A DNA stretch of 64,000 nt from Paracoccaceae bacterium (GTDB taxonomy: Bacteria > Pseudomonadota > Alphaproteobacteria > Rhodobacterales > Rhodobacteraceae): positions 186,001-250,000 of the forward strand of contig WGNF01000002.1 in NCBI GenBank assembly GCA_016124615.1, in the 5' to 3' direction. The position numbers were made by a program, and so were the translations under genes. The notes beneath the pieces are model-generated. The model was not told the origin of the DNA and did not search any database. It saw only the letters and a list, made by a program, of their open reading frames with translations. Positions 41,858 to 51,543 of the stretch are shown here, piece by piece. Each line of letters begins with the position of its first letter. Position 1 is the first letter of the stretch.

Positions 41858-43938
41858 CAGGTGTCTGGCGGCTTGATGCGGGCCCGCAAACCCTTGTGCT
41901 GGCAAGCGCGGGCGGCATTCCGGCGGCGGTTTACTGGGGTGCGCGCCTGCCTGCGGGCGAAGACCCTAGCCAACTGGTCGCCGCCGCGCAGGCCGACCTG
42001 ACCGGCGGCATGATCGACGCCAACCCGGCCCTGTCGCTATGCCCCGAGGCGCCGCGCGATTTTCCCGGCCAGCCCGGTCTTGTGGTGGCCGAGGCTGATG
42101 GCACGCCGCTGCTGCCGCGCTTCAGCTTCGCCGGGGCGGAAGAGGCACCCGGCACCCTGCGTCTGATCAGCCGCGCCGGGGGTCTTGCGCTGATCCACGA
42201 GATCGTCGCGGATGACGCCATCGGCATGTTCCAGCTGCAAACCACGCTGGAGGCTGACCGCCCGCTGCGGCTGCACTGGCTGGCCGCCCCGGTCCTGCCG
42301 GCGCCGCAACTGGCGACCGAGATGATCGACGTCTCGGGCCGCTGGATCGGCGAGTTCCAGTTGAACCGCATCCCCTGGGCCCTCGGCGCCCGCCTGCGCG
42401 AGGCGCGCACGGGGCGTTCTGGTCACGAACATCCGCCCTACCTGATCCTGCCCGGTCTTCGCGCGACCAACTCGGGCGGCGAGGCGCATGCGCTGCACTA
42501 CGGCTGGTCTGGCGGGCACCGGATGGTGGCCGAGGAATTGCCCGACGGCCGCCGTCAGGTGCAGTTCGGCCATGCCACTAGCGCGGAAACCCGGCCCGGC
42601 ACCCGGTTTGAAACCGCGCCGCTCTATGCCGCGTTTTCCGATCGCGGCCTGAACGGCATCGCACTGGCGAACCAGCGGCTGATCCGCTCGCTCGTCCACT
42701 TCCCCGACGCGCAACGCCCCCGCCCGGTGCACTACAACTGCTGGGAAGCGGTCTACTTCGACCACAAGCTCGCCGACCTCAGCGCCATCGCCGACCGCGC
42801 CGCTGCCCTTGGCGCCGAACGCTTCGTGCTGGATGACGGCTGGTTCGGTGGCGAAAAGTCCGGGCGGGATGACGACACCACCAGCCTTGGCGACTGGGTG
42901 GTGGACCGCCGCAAATGGCCCGACGGGCTGCACCCGCTGATCGCGCATGTCCGCAAGCTGGGCATGACCTTCGGCCTCTGGGTCGAGCCCGAGATGGTGA
43001 ACCCCGACAGCGACCTGTACCGCGCCCACCCCGATTGGGCGCTTGGCCCCGCCGATCAGACCCTTGGCCGTCATCAGCTGGTGCTGGACCTGTCCCGCGC
43101 CGGGGTGCGTGACCACCTGTTGCACCGGCTTTCCGCGCTGTTGACCGAATACCCGATCGAATACCTGAAATGGGACCATAACCGCCTGCTGCCATTGGTC
43201 GATGCGGCGCAGACGCGGGGTGTCTACGACCTGATCGACCGTCTGCGTGCAGCGCATCCGGAGGTGGAGATTGAAAGCTGCGCCTCGGGCGGCGGGCGGA
43301 TCGACGCGGGCATTCTGGCCCGCACGCATCGGGTGTGGCTGTCCGACAGCAACGATGCGCTGGAACGGCTGCGCATCCAGCATGACGCGGCGCTGTTCCT
43401 GCCGCCCGAGGTGACCGGCAGCCACGTCGGCCCGCGTCATTGCCACACCTCGGGGCGCGAGTTGCCGATGTCTTTTCGCGCCCGCGTCGCCGCCCAACGC
43501 CACATGGGGTTCGAGATGGACCTGCGCGAACTGACGCCGCCGGAAGAGGCCACGCTGAAGGCAGTCACCGCCTGGTGGAAAGACGGCCGCGCCTGGCGCA
43601 TGGCGGCCGACATCCTGCGCCTTGACGCCGCCGACCCGGCCGTGACCGCCGAGATGCAGGTGGCGCAAGACGGCGCGCGCTTCACCCTGTTCGCAGGCAT
43701 CCACGCCACCTCGGCCCAAATCCTGCCGCGCCCGTTGCGCCTGACCGGGCTTGACCCCGATGCGACCTACCGCGTCAGCCTGACCAACCCCGAAGACGCT
43801 TCGGCCCGCAGCCGGGGCATGCCCGCTCTGAAAACCGGTGGCTTGACGCTCTCGGGGCGCTACCTCATGCAGCAGGGGGTGCTGCTGCCGTGGAGCTACC
43901 CAGCCACGATGTGGGTTCTGGACGGCATCCGCCTCTGA
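41854..43938 (+). CDS. Alpha-galactosidase, GH36
   Basis: Hydrolyses terminal alpha-galactosides such as melibiose or raffinose. The protein has 694 residues: an N-terminal beta-sandwich, a TIM barrel from about residue 290, and a C-terminal beta domain. The nucleophile is Asp441 in LKWDHNR, and the acid/base is Asp498 in WLSDSNDALERL. Other marks are NCWEAVYFDH, LDDGWFGG and WVEPEMVNPDSDLY. No signal peptide is present, so it works on imported sugar. Start ATG 41854 overlaps the permease stop. Galactose released here enters the pathway encoded directly downstream. Confidence 0.95.
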   Translation: MTGVWRLDAGPQTLVLASAGGIPAAVYWGARLPAGEDPSQLVAAAQADLTGGMIDANPALSLCPEAPRDFPGQPGLVVAEADGTPLLPRFSFAGAEEAPGTLRLISRAGGLALIHEIVADDAIGMFQLQTTLEADRPLRLHWLAAPVLPAPQLATEMIDVSGRWIGEFQLNRIPWALGARLREARTGRSGHEHPPYLILPGLRATNSGGEAHALHYGWSGGHRMVAEELPDGRRQVQFGHATSAETRPGTRFETAPLYAAFSDRGLNGIALANQRLIRSLVHFPDAQRPRPVHYNCWEAVYFDHKLADLSAIADRAAALGAERFVLDDGWFGGEKSGRDDDTTSLGDWVVDRRKWPDGLHPLIAHVRKLGMTFGLWVEPEMVNPDSDLYRAHPDWALGPADQTLGRHQLVLDLSRAGVRDHLLHRLSALLTEYPIEYLKWDHNRLLPLVDAAQTRGVYDLIDRLRAAHPEVEIESCASGGGRIDAGILARTHRVWLSDSNDALERLRIQHDAALFLPPEVTGSHVGPRHCHTSGRELPMSFRARVAAQRHMGFEMDLRELTPPEEATLKAVTAWWKDGRAWRMAADILRLDAADPAVTAEMQVAQDGARFTLFAGIHATSAQILPRPLRLTGLDPDATYRVSLTNPEDASARSRGMPALKTGGLTLSGRYLMQQGVLLPWSYPATMWVLDGIRL

Positions 43939-43950
43939 CCCGCCCTTTCA

Positions 43951-43978
43951 TCTTGGGGAAAGTATCCCCGCCGGAGGC
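43951..43978 (+). repeat. Short hairpin element between alpha-galactosidase and dehydratase genes
   Basis: GGGGA-AAGTA-TCCCC (5-bp stem, 5-nt loop) followed by GCCGGAGGC. From memory, similar sequences recur between genes in Rhodobacteraceae, so it may be a small repeated intergenic element; only one copy is in this window. Confidence 0.4.
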
Positions 43979-43990
43979 TCGAACGTTCAA

Positions 43991-45700
43991 ATGACCAAAC
44001 CCCGCCGCTCTGCGAACTGGTACGGGAAACTCGACAAGGACGGCTTCATCCACCGCAGCTGGATGAAGAACCAGGGCTTTCCCGATCAGGCCTTCGATGG
44101 CCGCCCGGTCATCGGCATCTGCAACACGTGGAGCGAGCTCACGCCCTGCAATTCGGGCCTGCGCACGCTGGCCGAGGGGGTCAAGCGCGGCGTGTGGGAG
44201 GCGGGCGGGTTCCCGGTCGAATTCCCGGTGACCTCGCTGGGCGAGACCCAGATGAAACCAACGGCGATGCTGTTTCGCAACCTGCTGGCGATGGATGTGG
44301 AAGAATGCATCCGCGCCTACGGGATCGACGGCGTCGTGCTGCTGGGCGGCTGCGACAAGACAACGCCGGGGCAACTGATGGGTGCGGCCTCGGTCGATCT
44401 GCCGACCATTGTCGTCTCCTCGGGCCCGATGCTGAACGGCAAGTTTCGCGGCCACGACATCGGTTCGGGCACCGACGTCTGGAAATTCTCCGAAGCGGTG
44501 CGGGCGGGAGAGATGACGTTGCAGGACTTCATGGCGGCCGAGTCCGGCATGAGCCGCAGCGCGGGCGTCTGCATGACGATGGGCACCGCCTCCACCATGT
44601 CGAGTCTGGTCGAGGCGATGGGCCTCAGCCTGCCCACCAACGGCGCGTTGCCCGCCGTCGATGCCCGCCGCATGGCGCTGGCGCATCTGACCGGCAAGCG
44701 CATCGTCGAGATGGTCGAGGAAGATCTGCTGCTGTCGAAGGTGCTGACGCGGGCCAGCTTTGAAAACGCGATTCTGGCCAATGCGGCGGTGGGCGGGTCC
44801 ACCAATGCGGTGGTGCACCTGCTGGCCATCGCGGGCCGGGTCGGCGTGAACCTGACGCTGGACGATATCGAGATCGGCGCGGAAATTCCGCTGCTGGTCA
44901 ACTGCATGCCCTCGGGGAAATACCTGATGGAGGATTTCGCCTATGCGGGCGGCGTTCCTGCGGTGCTGGCAGAGCTGAAGGGCCATCTGCGCAAGGCCAA
45001 CACGGTGCTGGGCCGCGATATCTCGGCCTATGCCGAGGGGGCCGAGTGCTTCAACCGTGACGTGATCCACGCCTTCGATGCGCCGGTGAAACCGGCCGCG
45101 GGGCTGCGCGTGCTGCGCGGCAACCTTGCCCCCGATGGCGCCATCGTGAAGCCCTCGGCGGCGACCGATGCGCTGCTTGAACATGAGGGACCGGCCCATG
45201 TGTTCGAGAACATCGAAGACCTGAAGGCCAACGTCGACCGTGACGATCTGCCGGTGACGCCCGACACGATCCTTGTGCTGAAAGGCTGCGGGCCGAAGGG
45301 CTATCCGGGGATGCCCGAGGTCGGCAACATGCCGATCCCGAAGGTGCTGGTGCAACAGGGCGTGCGCGACATGGTGCGGGTCTCGGATGGCCGCATGTCG
45401 GGCACCGCCTATGGCACCGTGGTGCTGCACGTCTCTCCCGAGGCGCAGGCGGGCGGGCCGCTGGCGCTGGTGAAGACCGGCGATCGCATCCGCCTGTCAG
45501 CATCGCGCGGCGAGTTGACGCTGCTGGTGCCCGACGATGAACTGGCGGCCCGCCGCGCCGCCTGGCGCCCCGATGCGCCACGCTATGATCGCGGCTATGC
45601 CCGGCTTTACGTCGACCATGTGTTGCAGGCCGACAAGGGTGCCGATCTCGATTTTCTGGTGGGCAAGGATACCCGCCTCGTGACGCGGGAAAGCCACTGA
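43991..45700 (+). CDS. IlvD/Edd-family sugar-acid dehydratase (probable D-galactonate/L-arabinonate dehydratase)
   Basis: Dehydrates an aldonate to a 2-keto-3-deoxy acid using an iron-sulfur cluster and Mg2+. The 569-residue protein has the three cluster cysteines Cys53 (ELTPCN), Cys121 (GGCDKTTPG, whose Lys is the carbamylated metal ligand in relatives) and Cys194 (AGVCMTMG), spaced as in L-arabinonate dehydratase. That subfamily also accepts D-galactonate and D-fuconate. Between alpha-galactosidase and galactose dehydrogenase genes, its natural substrate here is most likely D-galactonate. Classical DgoD is a different (enolase) family. Branched-chain IlvD is a less likely alternative. Confidence 0.88.
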   Translation: MTKPRRSANWYGKLDKDGFIHRSWMKNQGFPDQAFDGRPVIGICNTWSELTPCNSGLRTLAEGVKRGVWEAGGFPVEFPVTSLGETQMKPTAMLFRNLLAMDVEECIRAYGIDGVVLLGGCDKTTPGQLMGAASVDLPTIVVSSGPMLNGKFRGHDIGSGTDVWKFSEAVRAGEMTLQDFMAAESGMSRSAGVCMTMGTASTMSSLVEAMGLSLPTNGALPAVDARRMALAHLTGKRIVEMVEEDLLLSKVLTRASFENAILANAAVGGSTNAVVHLLAIAGRVGVNLTLDDIEIGAEIPLLVNCMPSGKYLMEDFAYAGGVPAVLAELKGHLRKANTVLGRDISAYAEGAECFNRDVIHAFDAPVKPAAGLRVLRGNLAPDGAIVKPSAATDALLEHEGPAHVFENIEDLKANVDRDDLPVTPDTILVLKGCGPKGYPGMPEVGNMPIPKVLVQQGVRDMVRVSDGRMSGTAYGTVVLHVSPEAQAGGPLALVKTGDRIRLSASRGELTLLVPDDELAARRAAWRPDAPRYDRGYARLYVDHVLQADKGADLDFLVGKDTRLVTRESH

Positions 45701-45740
45701 TGACGCCAAAACCGACCATTCCGACACAAGGGTTTCCGCG

Positions 45741-46511
45741 ATGAGCGCGTATGTCACGTTTCATGACCTCAAGGGCGTCTCGGTGTTCATCACCGGGGGC
45801 GGTTCGGGAATCGGCGCAGCGCTGACCGAGGGGTTCCTTGAGCAGGGCGCCGAAGTGGCCTTTGTGCAGCGCTCCGATGCAACGGCGTTCTGTGATGACA
45901 TGGCGGCCAAGCACGGCCGCCGCCCGCTGTTCATCAGCTGCGACATCACCGATATCGCGGCCTTGCAGAACGCGATGGCCGAGGCCGCACGGGTGCAGGG
46001 GCCGATCACCGTGCTGGTGAACAACGCCGCCAACGACACCCGCCACACGCTGGACGAAATCACCGTCGAGGCTTGGGACAAGGGTCAGGCGATCAACCTG
46101 CGCCCGCATCTCTTCACCGCGCAGGCGGCGGCGCCGGGGATGATCGCCGCCGGGGGCGGGTCGATCATCAACTTCTCCTCGGTCAGTTACATGATGGGGA
46201 ATGCGGGTTATCCGGGCTACACGGCCGCCAAGGCGGGCATCACCGGGCTGACCCGCAGCCTGGCGCGAGAGCTGGGGCCGCACAACATCCGCGTCAACGC
46301 GCTGATGCCCGGCTGGGTGCTGACACAGCGCCAGATGGATCTGTGGGCGACGCCCGAGGGGCTTTCGGCACATCTGGCGCGCCAGTGCCTGCCAGAGCAT
46401 CTGGTGGAACGCGACATCGTGGATGCGACGCTGTTTCTGGCCTCGAAGGCCAGCCGGATGATGACCGGGCAGGCGGTGGTGGTGGATGGCGGCGTTGTGG
46501 TGACGGGCTGA
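45741..46511 (+). CDS. SDR-family dehydrogenase, probable D-galactose 1-dehydrogenase
   Basis: A 256-residue short-chain dehydrogenase. The cofactor motif TGGGSGIG is at residues 18-25, followed by NNAAND, catalytic Ser in NFSSVSYMMG, and Tyr160-x3-Lys164 (YTAAK). Its operon place with lactonase, sugar-acid dehydratase and KDGal kinase fits oxidation of galactose to galactono-lactone, as SDR galactose dehydrogenases do in rhizobia. The exact sugar specificity is inferred. The stop overlaps the kinase start (TGATG). The ribosome site (AAGGG) is weak. Confidence 0.85.
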   Translation: MSAYVTFHDLKGVSVFITGGGSGIGAALTEGFLEQGAEVAFVQRSDATAFCDDMAAKHGRRPLFISCDITDIAALQNAMAEAARVQGPITVLVNNAANDTRHTLDEITVEAWDKGQAINLRPHLFTAQAAAPGMIAAGGGSIINFSSVSYMMGNAGYPGYTAAKAGITGLTRSLARELGPHNIRVNALMPGWVLTQRQMDLWATPEGLSAHLARQCLPEHLVERDIVDATLFLASKASRMMTGQAVVVDGGVVVTG

Positions 46512-47425
46512 TGGATCAGGCGGCGAACTGGATCGCGGTTGACTGGGGCACGACGCATCTGCGGGCCTGGGCGATGGGCGCCGATGGCAGGGTGCTGGCC
46601 GCCGCCGCGTCGGACGCCGGGATGGCGACGCTGACGCGCGAGGGGTTCGAACCGGCCCTGATCGCGCTGGTCGCGGGATGGCTGGTGGCCGGGCGGGTCA
46701 CGCCGGTGCTGGCCTGCGGCATGGTCGGCAGTCGTCAGGGCTGGGTCGAGGCGCCCTATCGCGCGGTGCCCTGTACCCCGCTGGAGCCGGGCGGCTTTGT
46801 TGCGGCCCCCTGCGCCGATCCGCGGCTGGCGGTGCGCGTGATCCCCGGCCTGAAGCAGCTTGCCCCCGCCGATGTGATGCGCGGCGAGGAAACCCAGATC
46901 GCCGGGTTCCTGTCGCAGGACCCGGCGTTTGACGGCGTGCTCTGCCTGCCCGGCACGCACAACAAATGGGTGCGGATCAGCGCGGGCGAGGTGGTCAGCT
47001 TCCAGACCTTCATGACCGGCGAGTTGTTCGCCCTGCTCGCGGATCATTCCGTGTTGCGCCATTCGGTCGGCGGCGAGGGCTGGGATGAACAGGCCTTCGG
47101 CCTTGCGCTTGACGATGCCCTGTCGCGCCCCGACCGGATCGCCGCGCGGCTGTTTACGCTGCGGGCCGAGGCGCTCCTGTCGGGGTTGGCGCCAGAGGCG
47201 GCGCGGTCGCGGCTGTCGGGCTCGCTGATCGGGGTGGAACTGGCGGCGGCGCGGCCCTACTGGCTGGGCCAGCAGGTCGCGGTGATCGGCGCCGCCGGGA
47301 TTGCGGGGGCCTATGCCACCGCGCTGACCCGGCAGGGCGCCGCGCCGCAAGTGGTGGAAGGCGACGCGATGACGCTGGCCGGGCTGGCGGCGGCGCGCGG
47401 CCTGATGTCGGAGGGAATGCAATGA
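46511..47425 (+). CDS. dgoK: 2-dehydro-3-deoxygalactonokinase
   Basis: Phosphorylates 2-keto-3-deoxygalactonate at C6 with ATP. The 304-residue protein is a DgoK-family kinase: [16 protein letters not shown] at the start, [37 protein letters not shown] and [13 protein letters not shown] 46511 overlaps the dehydrogenase stop. The frame is open far upstream but only inside that gene. Downstream it overlaps dgoA by 4 bp, the usual pairing in this pathway. Confidence 0.94.
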   Translation: MDQAANWIAVDWGTTHLRAWAMGADGRVLAAAASDAGMATLTREGFEPALIALVAGWLVAGRVTPVLACGMVGSRQGWVEAPYRAVPCTPLEPGGFVAAPCADPRLAVRVIPGLKQLAPADVMRGEETQIAGFLSQDPAFDGVLCLPGTHNKWVRISAGEVVSFQTFMTGELFALLADHSVLRHSVGGEGWDEQAFGLALDDALSRPDRIAARLFTLRAEALLSGLAPEAARSRLSGSLIGVELAAARPYWLGQQVAVIGAAGIAGAYATALTRQGAAPQVVEGDAMTLAGLAAARGLMSEGMQ

Positions 47426-48042
47426 CCCGCAAGCTGATCGCCATTCTGCGCGGCATCGGGCCGGAGGAGGCCGTGCCGATGGCGGCGGCGCTCATCGAGG
47501 CCGGGATCACCACGATCGAGGTGCCGCTGAACTCGCCCGACCCGCTGGAAAGCATCCGCCGGATGGTCGTGGCGCATGGCACGGCGGCGCTGATCGGCGC
47601 CGGAACGGTGCTGACGGTGGCCGATGTGGCCGGGGTGGCGGCGGCGGGAGGGCGGCTGATCGTCTCGCCCAATGCGGATGCCAAGGTGATCGTGGCCACC
47701 AAGGCGCATGGCTTGCAAAGCTGGCCGGGCGTCCTGACGCCGACCGAATGCTTTGCTGCGCTGACGGCGGGGGCGGACGGGTTGAAGATTTTCCCCTCGT
47801 TCCTGATGGGCACCGAGGGGTTGAAGGCCATCCGTGCGGTGTTGCCGACGGGAACGCAGGTCTATGCGGTCGGCGGCGCGGGGCCGGAAAACTTCGCCGC
47901 ATGGATGGCAGCCGGCGCGGATGGCTTCGGCATCGGCACCGCGCTTTACAAACCGGGCCGCAGCCTGGCTGACACTGCCGCCCGCGCCCGCGATATTGTC
48001 GCGGCCTATGATGCGGCGGCCGGTCTGGGGCGGATGGCATGA
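47422..48042 (+). CDS. dgoA: 2-dehydro-3-deoxy-6-phosphogalactonate aldolase
   Basis: Class I aldolase splitting KDPGal to pyruvate and glyceraldehyde 3-phosphate. The 206-residue barrel has catalytic Glu33 (TIEVPLNSP) and the Schiff-base Lys122 (LKIFPS), with IGAGTVLT and GVLTPTE between. The segment [11 protein letters not shown] favours the KDPGal over the KDPG aldolase subgroup. It overlaps the kinase and the lactonase genes by 4 bp on each side. This is the last step of the De Ley-Doudoroff route. Confidence 0.94.
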   Translation: MTRKLIAILRGIGPEEAVPMAAALIEAGITTIEVPLNSPDPLESIRRMVVAHGTAALIGAGTVLTVADVAGVAAAGGRLIVSPNADAKVIVATKAHGLQSWPGVLTPTECFAALTAGADGLKIFPSFLMGTEGLKAIRAVLPTGTQVYAVGGAGPENFAAWMAAGADGFGIGTALYKPGRSLADTAARARDIVAAYDAAAGLGRMA

Positions 48043-48896
48043 GCCAGGTCTTCGATCCCACGCCCTGCGCGCTGGGCGAGGGGCCGCTGTGGCATCCCGG
48101 ACGTGAGCAATTGTTCTGGTTCGATATCCTGAACCGCCAGTTGCTGACGCGGTCGGGGGATGAAACGCGGCTTTGGGCCTTTGCCGAAATGGCCTCGGCC
48201 GCGGGCTGGACCGGGCAGGATACGCTGCTGGTCGCCTCGGAGACCGCGCTGACGCAGGTCAATCTTGAAACCGGCGCGCATGAGGTGGTGGTGCCGCTGG
48301 AGGCGGACAATCCGCTGACCCGTTCCAACGACGGCCGCGCCGATCCCTGCGGCGGGTTCTGGATCGGGACGATGGGGAAGGGCGCCGAACCGGGCGCCGG
48401 GGCGATCTACCGCTACTACCGCGGCGAGGTGCGCAGGCTTTTCCACCCGCTGACCATCCCCAACGCGATCTGCTTCACGCCCGATGGCGGCCACGCCTGT
48501 TTTGCAGATACCGCGCAGGGCAAGGTCTGGCGCGTGGCGCTTGACGCCCAAGGCTGGCCCAGCGGTTCGCCCGTGCTGTTTCTCGACCTGTCGGCCGAAG
48601 GGCTGAACCCCGATGGCGCGGTGATCGACGCCGCGGGCACGCTGTGGTTGGCGCAATGGGGCGCAGGCCGGGTCGCCGCCTACGCGCCCGATGGCCGGTT
48701 CTTGCGGGCTATCAGCTTCGACGCGCCGCACACCTCTTGCCCGGCGTTCGGTGGGCCGGATCTGACGCTACTTTACTGCACCTCGGCCCGTCAGGGCCTG
48801 TCCGATGCCGAACTGGCCGCCCGGCCGCACAGCGGCATGACCTTCCAAATCCCCACCGACACGCGGGGACAGCGCGAACACATGGTGATCCTGTGA
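48039..48896 (+). CDS. SMP-30/gluconolactonase family lactonase (probable galactonolactonase)
   Basis: Opens the sugar lactone made by the dehydrogenase, giving the aldonate. The 285-residue six-bladed propeller has the metal-binding residues in LGEGPLWHP (Glu), [16 protein letters not shown] (Asn/Asp), [11 protein letters not shown] and [11 protein letters not shown] (Asp). ATG 48039 overlaps the dgoA stop. Its stop overlaps the GTG start of the beta-galactosidase. The pathway context indicates D-galactono-lactone; the enzyme family is broad. Confidence 0.9.
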   Translation: MSQVFDPTPCALGEGPLWHPGREQLFWFDILNRQLLTRSGDETRLWAFAEMASAAGWTGQDTLLVASETALTQVNLETGAHEVVVPLEADNPLTRSNDGRADPCGGFWIGTMGKGAEPGAGAIYRYYRGEVRRLFHPLTIPNAICFTPDGGHACFADTAQGKVWRVALDAQGWPSGSPVLFLDLSAEGLNPDGAVIDAAGTLWLAQWGAGRVAAYAPDGRFLRAISFDAPHTSCPAFGGPDLTLLYCTSARQGLSDAELAARPHSGMTFQIPTDTRGQREHMVIL

Positions 48897-50800
48897 TCCA
48901 CAAACGAACGCTTGGCGTCTGCTATTATCCCGAACACTGGCCCGAGGCGATCTGGGCCGAGGATGCGCGCCGGATGGCCGAAACCGGCATCACCTTCGTG
49001 CGCATCGGCGAATTCGCCTGGAGCCGGATGGAGCCGAAGCCCGGCACCTACGACTGGGGCTGGCTGGATCGCGCAATCGAAACGCTGGGGGCGGCCGGGT
49101 TGAAGGTGGTGCTGGGCACGCCCACCGCCACGCCGCCGCGCTGGATGGCCGACACGCTGCCCGACATGTTCGCGGTCGACAAGCAGGGCCGCCCGCGCGG
49201 CTTTGGCTCGCGGCGGCACTATGACTTCAGCCACCGCGGCTATCGCGTCGAATGCGCGCGGATCGTGACGGCAATGGCCGAACGCTATGGGGTGAACCCG
49301 CATCTGGGGGCTTGGCAGACCGACAATGAATACGCCTGCCATGACACCACGCTCAGCTATTCGCCCGCCGCGCTGAGCGCGTTCCGCGAGTGGCTGGCGC
49401 AGAAATACCAGTCGCCACAGGCGCTGAACCGGGCCTGGGGCAACGTGTTCTGGTCGATGGACTACGACAGCTTCGACCAGATCGGCCTGCCCAATCTGAC
49501 GGTGACGGAACCGAACCCGGCCCACACGATGGATTTCCGCCACTTTGCCAGCGACGAGGTCGTCAGCTTCAACCGGTTGCAGGTCGAGATCATCCGCCAG
49601 CATTCCGCCGCCCCCATCGCGCATAACTACATGGGGCGGGTGACCAGCTTCGATCATTTCAAGACCGGCGCCGATCTGGATATTGCCAGCTGGGACAGTT
49701 ACCCGCTGGGCTTCCTGTCGGACCGGCTGGATGCCACGCCGGATCACAAGGCGCGGTTCCTGCGTCAGGGCGACCCCGACAATCAGGCCTTTCACCACGA
49801 TCTTTACCGCGCCGTCGGCCGCGGTCGCTGGTGGGTCATGGAACAGCAGCCCGGCCCGGTGAACTGGGCGCCGTGGAACGCCGATCCGCTGCCCGGCATG
49901 GCCCGGCTTTGGGCGTGGGAGGCGTTCGCGCATGGCGCCGAGACGGTCAGCTATTTCCGCTGGCGGCAGGCGCCCTTTGCGCAGGAACAGATGCATGCGG
50001 GGCTGCTACGCCCGGATTCCGTCTCCGCGCCCGCGCTGGGCGAGGCGGCACAGGTGGCGCGCGAACTGGCGGCGATGCCCGATGCCGGAACCGGCGCGGC
50101 GCCGGTCGCGCTCGTCTTCGACTATGCCAGCGCCTGGGCCTGGGAAACGCAGCCGCAGGGCCGCGATTTCGATTACTTCCTGCTGGTGACCTCGGTCTAC
50201 CGGGGCCTGCGCGCGCTGGGGCTGAACGTCGACATCCTGCCGCCCGACAGCGCCGACCTGAGCGCCTACAAGGTCGTGCTGATCCCCGGCGTGGCGACGC
50301 TGTCGGCGCCGCTTCTGGATGCGCTGGCCCGCTACAAGGGGCAGGCGCTGATCGGCCCCCGCACCAATGCGAAAACGGCAGAGTTCGCCATTCCGGTGCC
50401 GCTGCCGCCAAACCTGCCCGGCCTGAGCGCGACCGTGGCACGGGTCGAAAGCCTGCAACCGGGGATCGAGGTGCCGCTGCAAGGTGGCGGGGCGATCCGG
50501 CGCTGGCACGAGGTGCTGGAGGGGGATGCCGAGGTCGCTTTGACCACGGCCGACGGCACCCCCGCCGCGCTGCGGGCCGGGGCGATCACCTACATCGGCG
50601 GCTGGCTTGATGAAACCGCGCTTGGGCACCTGCTGCGCGCGACCTGCGCTGCTGCGAGCGTGGCGGTGACCGAGATGCCCGCCGGCCTGCGCCGACGCGA
50701 TACCGCCACCCACCGCTTCCTGTTCAACTACAACCCCGGTCCCGTCACCTTCGACGGTGTCACCATTCCGCCCGCGGGCGTACATTGGCAGGCGTTGTAG
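48893..50800 (+). CDS. Beta-galactosidase, GH42
   Basis: Hydrolyses terminal beta-galactosides, here intracellular (no signal peptide). The 635-residue protein has an N-terminal catalytic barrel starting LGVCYYPEHWPEAIW, acid/base Glu146 in WQTDNEYACHD and nucleophile Glu317 in VMEQQPGPVNW. A trimerisation domain and a short C-terminal beta domain follow. The start is GTG 48893, overlapping the lactonase stop as GTGA; the first ATG options would remove the conserved N-terminus. It is the last gene of the galactoside operon. Confidence 0.95.
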   Translation: MIHKRTLGVCYYPEHWPEAIWAEDARRMAETGITFVRIGEFAWSRMEPKPGTYDWGWLDRAIETLGAAGLKVVLGTPTATPPRWMADTLPDMFAVDKQGRPRGFGSRRHYDFSHRGYRVECARIVTAMAERYGVNPHLGAWQTDNEYACHDTTLSYSPAALSAFREWLAQKYQSPQALNRAWGNVFWSMDYDSFDQIGLPNLTVTEPNPAHTMDFRHFASDEVVSFNRLQVEIIRQHSAAPIAHNYMGRVTSFDHFKTGADLDIASWDSYPLGFLSDRLDATPDHKARFLRQGDPDNQAFHHDLYRAVGRGRWWVMEQQPGPVNWAPWNADPLPGMARLWAWEAFAHGAETVSYFRWRQAPFAQEQMHAGLLRPDSVSAPALGEAAQVARELAAMPDAGTGAAPVALVFDYASAWAWETQPQGRDFDYFLLVTSVYRGLRALGLNVDILPPDSADLSAYKVVLIPGVATLSAPLLDALARYKGQALIGPRTNAKTAEFAIPVPLPPNLPGLSATVARVESLQPGIEVPLQGGGAIRRWHEVLEGDAEVALTTADGTPAALRAGAITYIGGWLDETALGHLLRATCAAASVAVTEMPAGLRRRDTATHRFLFNYNPGPVTFDGVTIPPAGVHWQAL

Positions 50801-50809
50801 GGCAGGCGC

Positions 50810-51454
50810 CTATGTTGCGCGCCGTCGGGCCAATGCGGGCCCGATCAGGCCCCAGCCCCGGATGACAAGAACCCCGGCCCAGGCACCGATGAAGCCACCG
50901 GCAAGAATGTCGCCCAGAAAGTGCCACCGGCCCAGCATCAGCGCGGCAGCAAGCAACACGAGGGTAGCAGCGTAAAACCAGCGCCCGCGCGGGTAGAAGT
51001 GCCAGAACACGGCGATGATAGCGGTGGCCTGAACGGCATGCCCGGAGGGGAACGACTGAAACGGCCAGCCAGCGTGGAACCAGTGAAAGCCGCCACGCCC
51101 TGACCTGAGGTAGACTGACGGAATGGTGCGCCCGAAAAGCGGCTTCAGCACGTTTTCGACCAACGCGAGGCTGACGACCAACGCCAGCCCCGCCAACATG
51201 CCCGCAACCGCCCACCGCGGCAGCGGACGACGCGCGACAAGATGGGCCAATCCGACCGCGAGGGCGGCGTAAGCCAGCACGACCAGCACCGGAAGCCGGA
51301 AAAGATCGCGGGTCAGCCAGGCCCGGGCAAGGTGCGCGTCGGCCAGCGTCCGCGCCAGGGTGCTGTCGATGAACCGCACCGACACGGCAATCGCCAGCAG
51401 CATCGCAAGCGAGATGACGAACTCGCGCGGAAGGGTCTTCAGGGTCATGGGCAT
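50810..51454 (-). CDS. PAP2-family membrane phosphatase with altered motif residues
   Basis: A 214-residue integral membrane protein with about six helices. It has the PAP2 central motif PSGH (136-139) and the third-motif His178 and Asp182 (GRWHFLGD), plus Lys104 of the first motif (LKPLFGRTIP). By my alignment, the arginines expected at position 111 (motif 1) and 172 (motif 3) are Ile and Leu. Relatives remove phosphate from lipids such as undecaprenyl-pyrophosphate, phosphatidylglycerophosphate or lipid A. Substrate and activity here are uncertain. It is convergent with the beta-galactosidase gene, 9 bp apart. Confidence 0.82.
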   Translation of the reverse strand: MPMTLKTLPREFVISLAMLLAIAVSVRFIDSTLARTLADAHLARAWLTRDLFRLPVLVVLAYAALAVGLAHLVARRPLPRWAVAGMLAGLALVVSLALVENVLKPLFGRTIPSVYLRSGRGGFHWFHAGWPFQSFPSGHAVQATAIIAVFWHFYPRGRWFYAATLVLLAAALMLGRWHFLGDILAGGFIGAWAGVLVIRGWGLIGPALARRRAT

Positions 51455-51543
51455 CCTGCGCCGGACAATCCGGCCGGGCGGTGGAGGAGGAGGGCCTTGC
51501 GAACCGGGGTACGCAGCAGCGTAGCGAAGGTCAATGCCGCCAA

